Assembly: GCA_030998225.1 (NCBI GenBank)
Contig: JAPYXD010000711.1
Location: 744,001-808,000 of the forward strand
Reading direction: 5' to 3'
Length of the DNA: 64,000 bases
Source of the DNA: Diplolepis rosae
Lineage: Eukaryota > Arthropoda > Insecta > Hymenoptera > Diplolepididae
Of the stretch, positions 9,453 to 22,300 are shown piece after piece. A model generated the notes under the pieces. That model searched no databases. It was not told where the DNA came from and saw only the letters and a list, made by a program, of their open reading frames with translations. Made by a program: the position numbers and the translations under genes. Positions within the stretch are counted from its first letter, which is position 1. Every line of letters starts with the position of its first letter.

Positions 9453-11216
9453 AAGTAATGTGTTTTACTAACTTTTCCTGAGGACTTATTGAACGACCCT
9501 TGTATAGACTTTGTCAAGAATTTTTTACCCTTTATTTTACAACAGATAAAGCATACCTAGCACTATTACAATTCTTGTAAGAAATTAACTTATTGCACTG
9601 AAGAGGGCGCCCGTTTGTGGCCAAAACGTTTGCCTTCTCTAAAAAATGTTGTGTCTCATTACTTGAAAATCGAATTAATTGACCTAATGCCAAATTAACT
9701 TACCCTGTATAAACCAAATAAAAGTATTACTTCTGAGCAACAGAAAAACTCTTCATACGGGTGAATAACAAAATTAAACAAAACAAATGTTTCTTGGCAG
9801 TGCATGCGGCTTACTCTTTAAACCTTGCTTTTCGGATTACCACCTGTCCTTTCCACTGAAGCATCAGTCAGTCAATTTGCGCGTTTATCCTTCCGAGGAT
9901 ATATTTGCTTCATAAAGGCTGAAAATCAGTTCAGATACCTAGTAATGTAAAATTCAAAAAATAATCATGGACGAATGGCTGATATTAATTTGATTCGTCA
10001 TTATTTTCAATGTCTACAATCACCATTTACATTAGAAACATATCCCAAGTAATCTCTTACAAAATTCAATTGTACTCTCTACATTTGAATCAGTCATGAT
10101 TCGACAAATTGAATGTCAATAAGTCACTTTTTCTGTGCAAATATTCATTTATGCCTTACAATCAAACAACGACAAAATTGTATTTTAGTTGATATTTCTT
10201 CACATGATAGAAAAAAGTTTGGTTCAAATTTGGTACACTACACTCAAATTTGATCAAATTTTCGGAGCAATGACCAATTACACGGCTCGGGTAATTTGAA
10301 AGAAATGATCACCTGTTTAACACAGCATGCATATTTAAGCTTTCCATTAACTGTTAAGTTCATCATAGCATAACCCTTCAGCGGGTGACTCTTATGCATA
10401 TTCCTCGAGTTTAACAAACGCCGGTGGAGAAGGAGATGAGAAAGACTCGGCACGCACTCTGGGCATACGGGGTTGCTTTATGAGCGGACAACTAAGGTAT
10501 GCTTTGGTTTAATTCTGTCTTTATCCCTCTCTCATTCTCTTAACGGAACCATTGCGTTTTTTGCTGTGAGCTGACAACCCACTTGTAACGGGCCAAGGGT
10601 TTTATGCTCCAGGATCTCGTTTCATGAGAACTTTATGAACAAGTTTAGGAAAAATGAAAGGGTAAACTAAAAAAATAGTTAGTTAACCCAACTATTACGG
10701 TTTGTATAATAAGCTGAAGCTACTTTGTTGCTTGTCACAACTACTTTTCTTGTTTGTGTTACTATCTGTATTCTTCTCAGATTAATTCAGCTGGTAAAAT
10801 CATTCACAAAAGTAGTTATGATTACTATTATAATAAACTTGCAGTGGCATATTTTACAAGGTGAAATGGTAAGAGCAAGTACCTATTTTTTTCAGTGCAA
10901 TGGAGTAAGAAAACATGAAAATTTCGATCATATATCTTCATGATAATGGTAAACAAATTTCAATATTTTTCTGAAGATTTGCGAAATTTTGTCTGGAAAC
11001 TTCGACGTGTTTGGCTTGCAATTTCAAGAGTTTCTGAGTGGGCATGATTGAGTGGTCATGCTTCGCACTACCTTGTGTGTCAAAATGAATTGAATACAAT
11101 GTAATGTAACAATATATTAAATCACTTTTTGAAGAGCTAGCAGTCGAAACAAGATAAAGCACAGCATTTTTAATTGACGCTTTGTTTTATTTATGAATTC
11201 CCCTACCTAGTCTAAT
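9453..11216. other. Non-coding stretch, one ribozyme-like motif
   Basis: No gene is supported. A reading frame of 69 codons on the minus strand (10244-10453) is richer in G+C than its surroundings but matches nothing I know. A hammerhead-like core occurs at 9598-9627: CTGAAGA, a short G/C-rich arm, then AAAACG. See findings. Confidence 0.4.
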
Positions 11217-11585
11217 TACACTGATCAACAGAAATGACCTACATCCTCGCTGAATGCTAAATATCATTTCCGGAGAACTTTTCAATGCTGAACACGAATC
11301 TGGCTTTCGTGTGTTGCTATCGCGCCTATTTTAATAGATATTTGCAATTAAAATTGTTAATAAAAAATTGTTTAACAATTTTTTTTAAGAGTGAAGATTT
11401 TATTCCACCATCAACACAAGTCATTTCGATGCATTTTTAACGCAGTTTGCGAATATCGTCTTACTTCAGCGATATCTATAACGGTTTTTGAGATATTCTA
11501 AAAAAAATGAAAAAAAGTGCTAAAAACGTACTGGAATTTTAGTGCTCTGGAATTCAGGACATATTTACTTTTTTTAATGAACAAT
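11217..11585 (+). repeat. Dispersed repeat, copy 1 of an inverted pair
   Basis: Shared blocks with the opposite-strand copy at 14200-14470 occur in the same order: ACACTGAT, ATGACCTA, ACACGAATCTGGCTT, GTTGCTATCGCG, AGTCATTTCGA / GGTCATTTCGA and AGTGCTCTGGAATTCAGGA. The product, if any, is unknown. There is no reading frame. Confidence 0.75.
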
Positions 11586-11815
11586 AGATCGATTTTAAAT
11601 GAAGAATAATTATCCGGAAATAAATTTCAAATTGGATTATCCGTTTCTGAAATATCTTGAAAAATACGTTCCCTTCTTTTCAAGTTCCGAAAACTTTTAC
11701 TAAATGCTGTAATGGGCATCATATCTTCATTTATCCATATTAAAATGTTCGACGTTTGCTTGAGTGAACATGTTTTTTGATCGGATAGTGATGTGACAGT
11801 GAATGATGTGAATAA

Positions 11816-11945
11816 AATGTGAGTGATCGTCTTATATTTTAGAACTTTATAAAATTCATAATCAAATAACATAAGACGCTCACTCACATTGTCATTTGTT
11901 TCTGAAATTTATGCATTTGTGAACTATAAGACGATCAGCCACATT
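11816..11945. repeat. Hairpin formed by a 20 bp motif, plus a third copy
   Basis: AATGTGAGTGATCGTCTTAT at 11816-11835 pairs with ATAAGACGCTCACTCACATT at 11871-11890 (19 of 20). A third copy, ATAAGACGATCAGCCACATT, lies at 11926-11945. The loop of the first pair is 35 nt. Confidence 0.8.
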
Positions 11946-12148
11946 GTTCCCTCTTCGTTGAAACTGGTCTTCAATGATAGTAAATACGTTTATTTTTCTT
12001 CCCCTTGGCAGGTTTCTACCATTTGTGTTTTTGTGTTATTAGATATTTAATTCATTAGATATAAGGTGAACATATTTGTCTTTTTCGTTTTGAGTCAGTA
12101 GATATAAGGTCTGTACATATACATTAGAAATTCAATTTTTTTCTTGAG

Positions 12149-13470
12149 TTGAAATTAGCTAAGAAAATGTCGAGCAGGTGTAAGAATGATCCAATTTTTT
12201 CCTGTTTCGTCCATGGTCATTTTATACGAACAAATCAAAGACAACCACTTACCGACGCGATTAAAAAAGGATATCGATTATCCTTCGGTAGAATTTTGAA
12301 AAATGTCAATCAGTCATGGGAACCTCAGTATTGCTGCCCTACTTGTGCGATTTAATTGAGGTCTGTAAGTCGAGGAAATCATCCGAATATAAATTTTTGT
12401 AGACCAACGCTTTGGAATGAACCGCACAATCATGATGTCGATCGATCCGTGGCCAAGCCTATTTTCATACATGTGCCTAAAGCAGTGAATAGCTTGAGTG
12501 TAATCGAAAATAAGCGGCTTAATTCTGAAGCGGATGAAGCAGAACCGAAACATTTGAAGAAAAACCCGATTTAATTTGATCAAGCTGAATTGAACGATCT
12601 CAAGAGATCTTAATCTATCAAAAGGTAAAGCTGAATTGTTGGGATCTTGATTAAAGGAAAAGAATTTATTGAACGAAAATGTGAGAATCACTGAGGAAGA
12701 CTATTTATATTTATTATAACGGCGTAAATAAATTGATGAGAGCTGTCGGACATAAGAACATGGCCAGTGAAGAACGTTTATTCATCGATTCAAATAAAAC
12801 TAGTCTGAAAGGAGTTCTTCTGCAAAATGGTAATGAGTTTCCATCCATACCTGTCGCCTATGCTTCACATTTAAAAGAGTGCTACCAAGTTATGAAAATG
12901 TTTCTTCTAAAAATAAATTATCACGCACACTGTTGGTCATTCTATTTTAGATTTTAAAGTAATTGCTATTCTATCAGGACTGCAGACAGGATATACGAAG
13001 TATAGTTGCTTCTTATATTATTGGGACAGCTATGCCAGGGACAAAAATTAGACTGTCAATGTTTGGCCCGAACGTGTCTCGTTTGAAGCAGGGCAAAGAA
13101 ATGTCACTGAAGACTTTTGGTTAGACATTAAAAATGTTATTCTGCCGCCTCTACATAGCACACTTGGGATAGTTAAAACTACGTAATAGCAATAGTTAGA
13201 AACGGAAATGCATTCGGCTATCTAAAATCAAAATTTCATAAACTGAGCGAAGTGAAAATCAAAGAAGGGATTTTCATCGAGCTTAGAATTCGTGAGCTCA
13301 TACAAGATTCAGAATTTGACGAATACTTCAGCAGTGAAGAGAGAAAAACCTAATTATCCGTAAAGGATATGATCCGAAATTTCCTCGGAAATCACAAATC
13401 TAAGCACTACAAGCAGTATGTGAATGAAATTTTGACGCGATTTCATGGCCTGAATGTAAACATGCCATTG
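12149..13470 (+). pseudogene. Decayed copy of a dispersed arthropod repeat protein of unknown function
   Basis: In pieces across frames the translation gives SSRCKNDPIFSCFVHGHF, WEPQYCCPTC, FCRPTLWNEPHNHD, ERLFIDSNKTSLKGVLLQN, ILPPLHSTLGIVK and FLGNHKSKHYKQYVNEIL. I recognise this order from a large family of uncharacterised proteins present in many dispersed copies in insects and other invertebrates, most likely transposon-derived. The N-terminal cysteine cluster has lost a cysteine (CFVHG where C-x-x-C is usual). Stops at 12353 and 12572 and several frameshifts make it dead. It is cut at about 13470 by the start of another dispersed repeat, which removes the C-terminal third. Confidence 0.6.
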
Positions 13471-13471
13471 A

Positions 13472-13966
13472 ATAGTATATTGCATGCCTAGGCGCACAAT
13501 GAGGGTTATTGCGCGACGAGCGACAATGCTTGCAGGAGATCGAAGCCGAGGCGCGATCAGTCCTGCGAGCACTGTCGCGAGTCTCGTAATTTCCCGAGTT
13601 GTGTGCATTGGCACGTATTCTATTTTATGTGATTTCGGTGCGTATACGAGTTTTTATGCGTACACTCGAATCTAATCTAGTATTGTAGTTGTTTGCGGCG
13701 CTAGTCATTATACTTGATATTTCGCGACTGCTCCCGGCCATTGTGATTTTATGGATCTTGTGCAGTAGTAGCGGATTTTAATAGACGCATGTGCAGTTCA
13801 AATATACAAGGCTTTATCAGTAGGGTGCTAACACTGTACGAAGAAGAAGAAGAATAAGAAGAAGATTGTGCTCCGCTGTATGGCTATAGGCGCACGAGCA
13901 GTTCAATTTTTACATTACATTCTTCTGTAGCGCAATACACAACATTGCGCTACTCTTAATTGTAGC
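13472..13966 (+). repeat. ~495 bp dispersed repeat, left copy
   Basis: This block is repeated in inverted orientation at 27880-28380 at high identity over its full length. It starts with ATAGTATATTGCATGCC, contains CAATGAGGGTTATTGCGCG, a GAA microsatellite (about 13838-13866) and ends with a perfect hairpin, GTAGCGCAAT, 7 nt loop, ATTGCGCTAC (13927-13953). The two copies flank the 11 kb foldback element at a distance. It interrupts the repeat-protein relic before it. Confidence 0.85.
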
Positions 13967-14046
13967 GAAAAAACGAGTTTGCGCGCCAGAGGCACATAAT
14001 AGTACATTGTGCAACTAGGGAAAAATAAATGTTTTTCCCGTGTAGC

Positions 14047-14141
14047 ACACGATTTTTTTTCTACTAGCGGGTCAGAAAGTGGATTTACTTGCCCCGCACG
14101 GGGCAATAAAGTCCACTTTATTGCCCGCTCGTAGAAAAAAT
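14047..14141. repeat. Foldback repeat, ~95 bp
   Basis: TTTTTTTCTAC at the left end pairs with GTAGAAAAAA at the right. GCGGG pairs with CCCGC, AAAGTGGA with TCCACTTT, and TTGCCCCG with CGGGGCAA at the centre. The whole block is one near-palindrome. Confidence 0.8.
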
Positions 14142-14199
14142 ATATTTCCTACATTAGTTTGAATTATTTGAAATGTATTTTTTTATTTGAAATATTTAA

Positions 14200-14470
14200 A
14201 TTATTTTCAGAAAATTAGAAGAAAAATTAAATATATCCTGAATTACAGAGCACTGAAGTTTGAATACATTTTCAACACTTTTCTCGAAATGACCTGCGTT
14301 GGTGTCGGAAAAAAAATTTCCGCTCAATTTTAATCACAAATATCTGTTAAACTAGCCGCGATAGCAACAAACGGAAGCCAGATTCGTGTCCAGCATTACA
14401 AATATTTCGGAGATGATATGTTGCATTTGGGGAGGACATAGGTCATTTTTTTTATCAGTGTCATGTAACT
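14200..14470 (-). repeat. Dispersed repeat, copy 2 of an inverted pair
   Basis: This is the reverse-complement partner of 11217-11585. It contains CAGAGCACTGAAG, the inverse of the AGTGCTCTG block, then CGCGATAGCAACAAACGGA and AGCCAGATTCGTGT. It is shorter than copy 1 by about 100 bp of internal sequence. Confidence 0.75.
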
Positions 14471-15597
14471 TTAAAAAAAGTGTGAAATTAAATAAAGTAA
14501 GAAGAAAAAAAATTGTTGAAATTATTTGACGAACTATCGGAGCATGAAAAATTCGAACGCTTTTCCGCTCTCCTGAAAAGTTTTGAACATGCACCTTATT
14601 CCCTTTTGATTGCCAGCCCTTCATTTATTATTATTTGTATGTGAGAAATGATTCAGGGGGTTTAAAAGGTATGGAACCCAGTGGATATCTTGAAAGATTT
14701 TGGGTTTTTGTAGAAAGCACTCAAAGAGAAAGTTGTTAGGATCAAAGCGATCTACTTAAGAGTGACTTCATATATGACCTTGAGTTCGAACTTCAAGCTC
14801 ATTGCAGGTCAACTCATCTTTTTTTAATTAAATTGCTTACTTTTAACACTGGGAATCGATACAGCATAAAACTCTACGTTAAAAACATGTAGTCATATAG
14901 ATGGTCCGGATTAAAATAAATGTCGCAGATTAGTCTGTTAAAATTAAATCCCGCAAACGAAGACCGACAACACAGAGCATTTCTTTCACAGTAGTTAAGG
15001 AAGGCTAAAAGTAGGGTTTAATGCATGCATCTTCATGTTAAGATCATTTATCAAGGTCATATAAAAATAAATTCTTGTTTCTTAAATATAATGACCAGCT
15101 TTTAACATCATCAATTACTGTTCTGAAATATCATTAAAACTCAAATCCTTGGGAATCTCCAAATTAAATTCTACTAAAACTCTCTATGTAAAATATTTTA
15201 CTGAATCTTTAGCTAAAATAAGATTTGAAAAATTTTCTTGTATTATAATCGCTTTTGTATTTTCAAAGTAAATTTCCCGTGCCGAAATAAAAATTTTTTC
15301 TAATGGTTATAAGTTTATGTTCTTATATATTCCATGCTTAATTTACTTTTACTATTTCAATCGACAACGAATCCAATCTGATTTAAGTTTGAAAGAAAGG
15401 AAAATCTTTCTAAACACTAGAATTTAAAATAAGATTTAATAAAAATACTGAGAATGATTACATGTGAAGTTCGATGACAATCCATCATTAAATAAAAATA
15501 ACCTTTGAAGAAAAAAAAAAAAAATACATATATACCCATCTCAAGATATTTCAGGATATTCAAGGTTTGAATAACATCCTGTTTATAATTAACACGT
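14471..15597. other. AT-rich non-coding stretch
   Basis: No gene, transposon end or RNA gene is recognised. A run of A residues at 15509-15523 is the only low-complexity feature. Confidence 0.5.
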
Positions 15598-15860
15598 GGA
15601 GCAAAAAGTCCCGGGACTGACACATAGATGGCGTTGCCAACAAAAGTTCTCTATGATTTTTCATGAGTACCAACCTTCAAAAGATCCCTGTCAAAATTTT
15701 ACGACGTTCTGATGTTTGGTCCACGAGTTACAGTGATTTCAGTGACGCCATTTTTGATATTCTCAAAACAATGGATTCGAAACAATTTCGTGTGTTGATT
15801 CACCATTGCTGTTTGATGAAAAAAAAACACAGTTTGAATATTATAAATTTATTTATTCGT
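15598..15860 (+). pseudogene. Mariner 5' end: terminal repeat plus first codons of transposase
   Basis: GAGCAAAAAGTCCCGGGACT at about 15599 resembles a mariner terminal repeat. At 15771 an ATG begins MDSKQFRVLIHHCCLMKKK, the familiar N-terminus of DD34D mariner transposases (M-D-x-K-x-F-R-V-L-I-K-H-C-F-L-M-K-K). Similarity ends after that and the frame stops at 15861. The remainder of the transposon is missing. Confidence 0.75.
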
Positions 15861-16041
15861 TAATGCCCGTAAACCAATTTAACTGATCATCTTATGCGCA
15901 AAGCCTAAATTTATATGCTATCACCTTCTTTTATTAATATTCATTTCTTCTTCTTACAAACATTTGAACTAAAGGATATTGCCATGCACATTAACAAACA
16001 TTATTGTAAAATTTGACTCAACTTCTTATACAATACATTTA

Positions 16042-16373
16042 TGATATAGAAGTTTGAGACGTCTCAAACCCAAACTTGTGACGAATTGTGAGACGGGAAA
16101 TTAAGAAAGAAATTCTCATAGTGACGGAAATTTATCCCTAGATCAGGTAACGAAAAAATACAATAAGAGCAATAAACAATACCTCTATATATCAAAAGAC
16201 TTTGATACCTAACTTCGGGATAACACTTACACGCGTGCAACCCTTGGGACACGCGACAATATATTAACTTCGAGTTAAAAAAAAAATGACCGCAAAAAAC
16301 ACACCTTATATTTTAACCCTACATGTGCGAAGTCCGCGAAGATTGCATATGTGCATATGTGCTATAGGACGAA
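16042..16373 (+). repeat. Left terminal segment of the foldback element
   Basis: This ~330 bp cap occurs only here and, inverted, at 26700-27038. It carries an 18 bp perfect palindrome GTTTGAGACGTCTCAAAC (16052-16069) very close to the end, then CAAACTTGTGACGAATT, TAGGTATC-type blocks and CACATGTAGGG-type blocks in mirror order to the right cap. Several small indels distinguish the two caps. Confidence 0.88.
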
Positions 16374-19300
16374 TCGTCTCCCAACTTCTGTCGGCCGCTT
16401 GAAGTCGAACTAAAAGCAGGTAGTAGATCATGACAATGGAAGCAATAAACTGTACGCGTGGCGTACTCCTAATTGAAAATTAATATTATCCCTCATTAGC
16501 CCATGAGATTGAAAATCGTTAAGTTTTCTTACAAAACACATAATATGAGTGTCATGCATGAAATCATAAATATTTGAGAAAATCATGCGTCACTTGCATT
16601 CAGAAATATGGTTTTTCCATTAGAATTTCCGAATATGCATTACTCGATTATTCGAAATACTTCTAAACGAGTAACTTTTTGAGATTGAGTTACTTTTCCG
16701 AAAAGAGTAACATTTCAAACTTATTCAACTAGGTAAGGAATGGGGCAAGCCATCAGTGGTTTGCGAAGGGAACAAGTGTTGGAGCAAACACTAGTGGCAT
16801 AAAACTGACTGCCGATATGATACGAGACATTTCCAAAACTCATGTAATAAATTGACTTCGTAGACGGTCGAAAAAAACTATGACGTCCTCCTATTCTTTA
16901 AAGTTTTAAATCTCTAGCTGATAGAAAAAACCTTTACGAAGCGAAAGAATCGTATTAAAAAGTTCGCGTCGAATGGGAAGTTGTTTTTTTATTGAAAAAA
17001 AAAATATAAAATTTTCTGGAATTTGGGGTCTATTTGAACGCTCAATTGCTCCGAGCTACAACGGCATTTCTGATTCGTAGTTTAGCATGTATGATAAAAC
17101 AAAGTTTCAACTTCATATTGCAGAAAAGTATGTCATGTAAATGTGCATAGAACTTGAGATTTTGCTCTTTTCGCAGTTGCATAAATTCGTCTAACTTGCC
17201 AGAAATCAAATTTTCTGAATGCCAGATATGAGACGAAAATCGTCTCACAACTTCTGTCGGACCGCTTGAAGTCGAACTCAAAAGCAGGTAGCAGAACATG
17301 AAAATGGAAGCAATAAACTGTACGCGTGGCGTACTCCTAATTGAAAATTGATATTATCCCTCATTAGCCCATGAGATTGAAAATCGTTAAGTTTTCTTGC
17401 AAAACACATAATATGAGTGTCATGCATCAAATCATAAATATTTGAGAAAATCATGCGTCACTTGCATTCAGAAAGTATGGTTTTTCCATTACAATTTCTG
17501 TATATGCATTTCTGGATTATTCAACTTATTTATCAAACAAGTAACTTTTTGAGATTGCGTTACTCTTTGTAAAACAGTAACATTTCAAACTCACGTGACT
17601 ACGGAAGACATGGGGCAAGCCATCAGTGTTTTGCGAAGGGAACAAGTGTTGGAGCAAACACTAGTGGCATAAAACTGACTGCCGATATGATACGAGACAT
17701 TTCCAAAACTCATTCAATAAATTGACTTCGTAGACGGTTGAAAAAAACTATGACGTCCTCCTATTCTTTAAAGTTTTAAATCTCGAACTGATAGAGAAAA
17801 CCTTTACGAAGCGAAAGAATCGTATTAAAAAGTTCGCGTCGAATGGGAAGTTGGTTTTTTATTGAAAAAAAAAATATAAAATTTTCTGGAATTTGGGGTC
17901 TATTTGAACGCTCAATTGCTCCGAGCTACAATGGCATTTCTGATTCGTAGTTTAGCATGGATGATAAAGCAAAGTTTCAACTTCATATTGCAGAAAAGTA
18001 TGTCATGTAAATGTGCATGGAACTTGAGATTTTGCTCTTTTCGCAGTTGCATAAATTCGTCTAACTTGCCAGAAATCAAATTTTCTGAATGCCAGATATG
18101 AGACGAAAATCGTCTCACAACTTCTGTCGGACCGCTTGAAGTCGAACTCAAAAGCAGGTAGCAGAACATGACAATGGAAGCAATAAACTGTACGCGTGGC
18201 GTACTCCTAATTGAAAATTGATATTATCCCTCATTAGCCCATGAGATTGAAAATCGTTAAGTTTTCTTGCAAAACACATAATATGAGTGTCATGCATGAA
18301 ATCATAAATATTTGAGAAAATCATGCGTCACTTGCATTCAGAAAGTATGGTTTTTCCATTACAATTTCTGTATATGCATTTCTGGATTATTCAAATTATT
18401 TATCAAACAAGTAACTTTTTGAGATTGCATTACTCTTTGTAAAAGAGTAACATTTCAAACTCACGTGACTACGGAAGACATGGGGCAAGCCATCAGTGTT
18501 TTGCGAAGGGAACAAGTGTTGGAGCAAACACTAGTGGCATAAAACTGACTGCCGATATGATACGAGACATTTCCAAAACTCATTCAATAAATTGACTTCG
18601 TAGACGGTTGAAAAAAACTATGACGTCCTCCTATTCTTTAAAGTTTTAAATCTCGAACTGATAGAGAAAACCTTTACGAAGCGAAAGAATCGTATTAAAA
18701 AGTTCGCGTCGAATGGGAAGTTGGTTTTTTATTAAAAAAAAAAATATATAATTTTCTGGAATTTGGGGTCTATTTGAACGCTCAATTGCTCCGAGCTACA
18801 ATGGCATTTCTGATTCGTAGTTTAGCATGGATGATAAAGCAAAGTTTCAACTTCATATTGCAGAAAAGTATGTCATGTAAATGTGTATGGAACTTGAGAT
18901 TTTGCTCTTTTCGCAGTTGCATAAATTCGTCTAACTTGCCAGAAATCAAATTTTCTGAATGCCAGATATGAGACGAAAATCGTCTCACAACTTCTGTCGG
19001 ACCGCTTGAAGTCGAACTCAAAAGCAGGTAGCAGATCATGACAATGGAAGCAATAAACTGTACGCGTGGCGTACTCCTAATTGAAAATTAATATTATCCC
19101 TCATTAGCCCATGAGATTGAAAATCGTTAAGTTTTCTTGCAAAACACATAATATGAGTGTCATGCATCAAATCATAAATATTTGAGAAAATCATGCGTCA
19201 CTTGCATTCAGAAAGTATGGTTTTTCCATTACAATTTCTGTATATGCATTTCTGGATTATTCAACTTATTTATCAAACAAGTAACTTTTTGAGATTGAGT

Positions 19301-22300
19301 TACTCTTTGTAAAAGAGTAACATTTCAAACTCACGTGACTGCGGAAGACATGGGGCAAGCCATCAGTGTTTTGCGAAGGGAACAAGTGTTGGAGCAAACA
19401 CTAGTGGCATAAAACTGACTGCCGATATGATACGAGACATTTCCAAAACTCATTCAATAAATTGACTTCGTAGACGGTTGAAAAAAACTATGACGTCCTC
19501 CTATTCTTTAAAGTTTTAAATCTCGAACTGATAGAGAAAACCTTTACGAAGCGAAAGAATCGTATTAAAAAGTTCGCGTCGAATGGGAAGTTGGTTTTTT
19601 ATTGAAAAAAAAAATATAAAATTTTCTGGAATTTGGGGTCTATTTGAACGCTCAATTGCTCCGAGCTACAATGGCATTTCTGATTCGTAGTTTAGCATGG
19701 ATGATAAAGCAAAGTTTCAACTTCATATTGCAGAAAAGTATGTCATGTAAATGTGCATGGAACTTGAGATTTTGCTCTTTTCGCAGTTGCATAAATTCGT
19801 CTAACTTGCCAGAAATCAAATTTTCTGAATGCCAGATATGAGACGAAAATCGTCTCACAACTTCTGTCGGACCGCTTGAAGTCGAACTCAAAAGCAGGTA
19901 GCAGATCATGACAATGGAAGCAATAAACTGTACGCGTGGCGTACTCCTAATTGAAAATTGATATTATCCCTCATTAGCCCATGAGATTGAAAATCGTTAA
20001 GTTTTCTTGCAAAACACATAATATGAGTGTCATGCATGAAATCATAAATATTTGAGAAAATCATGCGTCACTTGCATTCAGAAAGTATGGTTTTTCCATT
20101 ACAATTTCTGTATATGCATTTCTGGATTATTCAAATTATTTATCAAACAAGTAACTTTTTGAGATTGCATTACTCTTTGTAAAAGAGTAACATTTCAAAC
20201 TCACGTGACTACGGAAGACATGGGGCAAGCCATCAGTGTTTTGCGAAGGGAACAAGTGTTGGAGCAAACACTAGTGGCATAAAACTGACTGCCGATATGA
20301 TACGAGACATTTCCAAAACTCATTCAATAAATTGACTTCGTAGACGGTTGAAAAAAACTATGACGTCCTCCTATTCTTTAAAGTTTTAAATCTCGAACTG
20401 ATAGAGAAAACCTTTACGAAGCGAAAGAATCGTATTAAAAAGTTCGCGTCGAATGGGAAGTTGGTTTTTTATTGAAAAAAAAAATATAAAATTTTCTGGA
20501 ATTTGGGGTCTATTTGAACGCTCAATTGCTCCGAGCTACAATGGCATTTCTGATTCGTAGTTTAGCATGGATGATAAAGCAAAGTTTCAACTTCATATTG
20601 CAGAAAAGTATGTCATGTAAATGTGCATGGAACTTGAGATTTTGCTCTTTTCGCAGTTGCATAAATTCGTCTAACTTGCCAGAAATCAAATTTTCTGAAT
20701 GCCAGATATGAGACGAAAATCGTCTCACAACTTCTGTCGGACCGCTTGAAGTCGAACTCAAAAGCAGGTAGCAGATCATGACAATGGAAGCAATAAACTG
20801 TACGCGTGGCGTACTCCTAATTGAAAATTGATATTATCCCTCATTAGCCCATGAGATTGAAAATCGTTAAGTTTTCTTGCAAAACACATAATATGAGTGT
20901 CATGCATGAAATCATAAATATTTGAGAAAATCATGCGTCACTTGCATTCAGAAAGTATGGTTTTTCCATTACAATTTCTGTATATGCATTTCTGGATTAT
21001 TCAAATTATTTATCAAACAAGTAACTTTTTGAGATTGCATTACTCTTTGTAAAAGAGTAACATTTCAAACTCACGTGACTACGGAAGACATGGGGCAAGC
21101 CATCAGTGTTTTGCGAAGGGAACAAGTGTTGGAGCAAACACTAGTGGCATAAAACTGACTGCCGATATGATACGAGACATTTCCAAAACTCATTCAATAA
21201 ATTGACTTCGTAGACGGTTGAAAAAAACTATGACGTCCTCCTATTCTTTAAAGTTTTAAATCTCGAACTGATAGAGAAAACCTTTACGAAGCGAAAGAAT
21301 CGTATTAAAAAGTTCGCGTCGAATGGGAAGTTGGTTTTTTATTGAAAAAAAAATATAAAATTTTCTGGAATTTGGGGTCTATTTGAACGCTCAATTGCTC
21401 CGAGCTACAATGGCATTTCTGATTCGTAGTTTAGCATGGATGATAAAGCAAAGTTTCAACTTCATATTGCAGAAAAGTATGTCATGTAAATGTGTATGGA
21501 ACTTGAGATTTTGCTCTTTTCGCAGTTGCATAAATTCGTCTAACTTGCCAGAAATCAAATTTTCTGAATGCCAGATATGAGACGAAAATCGTCTCACAAC
21601 TTCTGTCGGACCGCTTGAAGTCGAACTCAAAAGCAGGTAGCAGATCATGACAATGGAAGCAATAAACTGTACGCGTGGCGTACTCCTAATTGAAAATTAA
21701 TATTATCCCTCATTAGCCCATGAGATTGAAAATCGTTAAGTTTTCTTGCAAAACACATAATATGAGTGTCATGCATCAAATCATAAATATTTGAGAAAAT
21801 CATGCGTCACTTGCATTCAGAAAGTATGGTTTTTCCATTACAATTTCTGTATATGCATTTCTGGATTATTCAACTTATTTATCAAACAAGTAACTTTTTG
21901 AGATTGCGTTACTCTTTGTAAAAGAGTAACATTTCAAACTCACGTGACTGCGGAAGACATGGGGCAAGCCATCAGTGTTTTGCGAAGGGAACAAGTGTTG
22001 GAGCAAACACTAGTGGCATAAAACTGACTGCCGATATGATACGAGACATTTCCAAAACTCATTCAATAAATTGACTTCGTAGACGGTTGAAAAAAACTAT
22101 GACGTCCTCCTATTCTTTAAAGTTTTAAATCTCGAACTGATAGAGAAAACCTTTACGAAGCGAAAGAATCGTATTAAAAAGTTCGCGTCGAATGGGAAGT
22201 TGGTTTTTTATTGAAAAAAAAAATATAAAATTTTCTGGAATTTGGGGTCTATTTGAACGCTCAATTGCTCCGAGCTACAATGGCATTTCTGATTCGTAGT

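Noticed and set aside
10244..10453. 69-codon minus-strand frame as an exon
   Set aside because: No recognisable domain, no clear splice sites on both sides.
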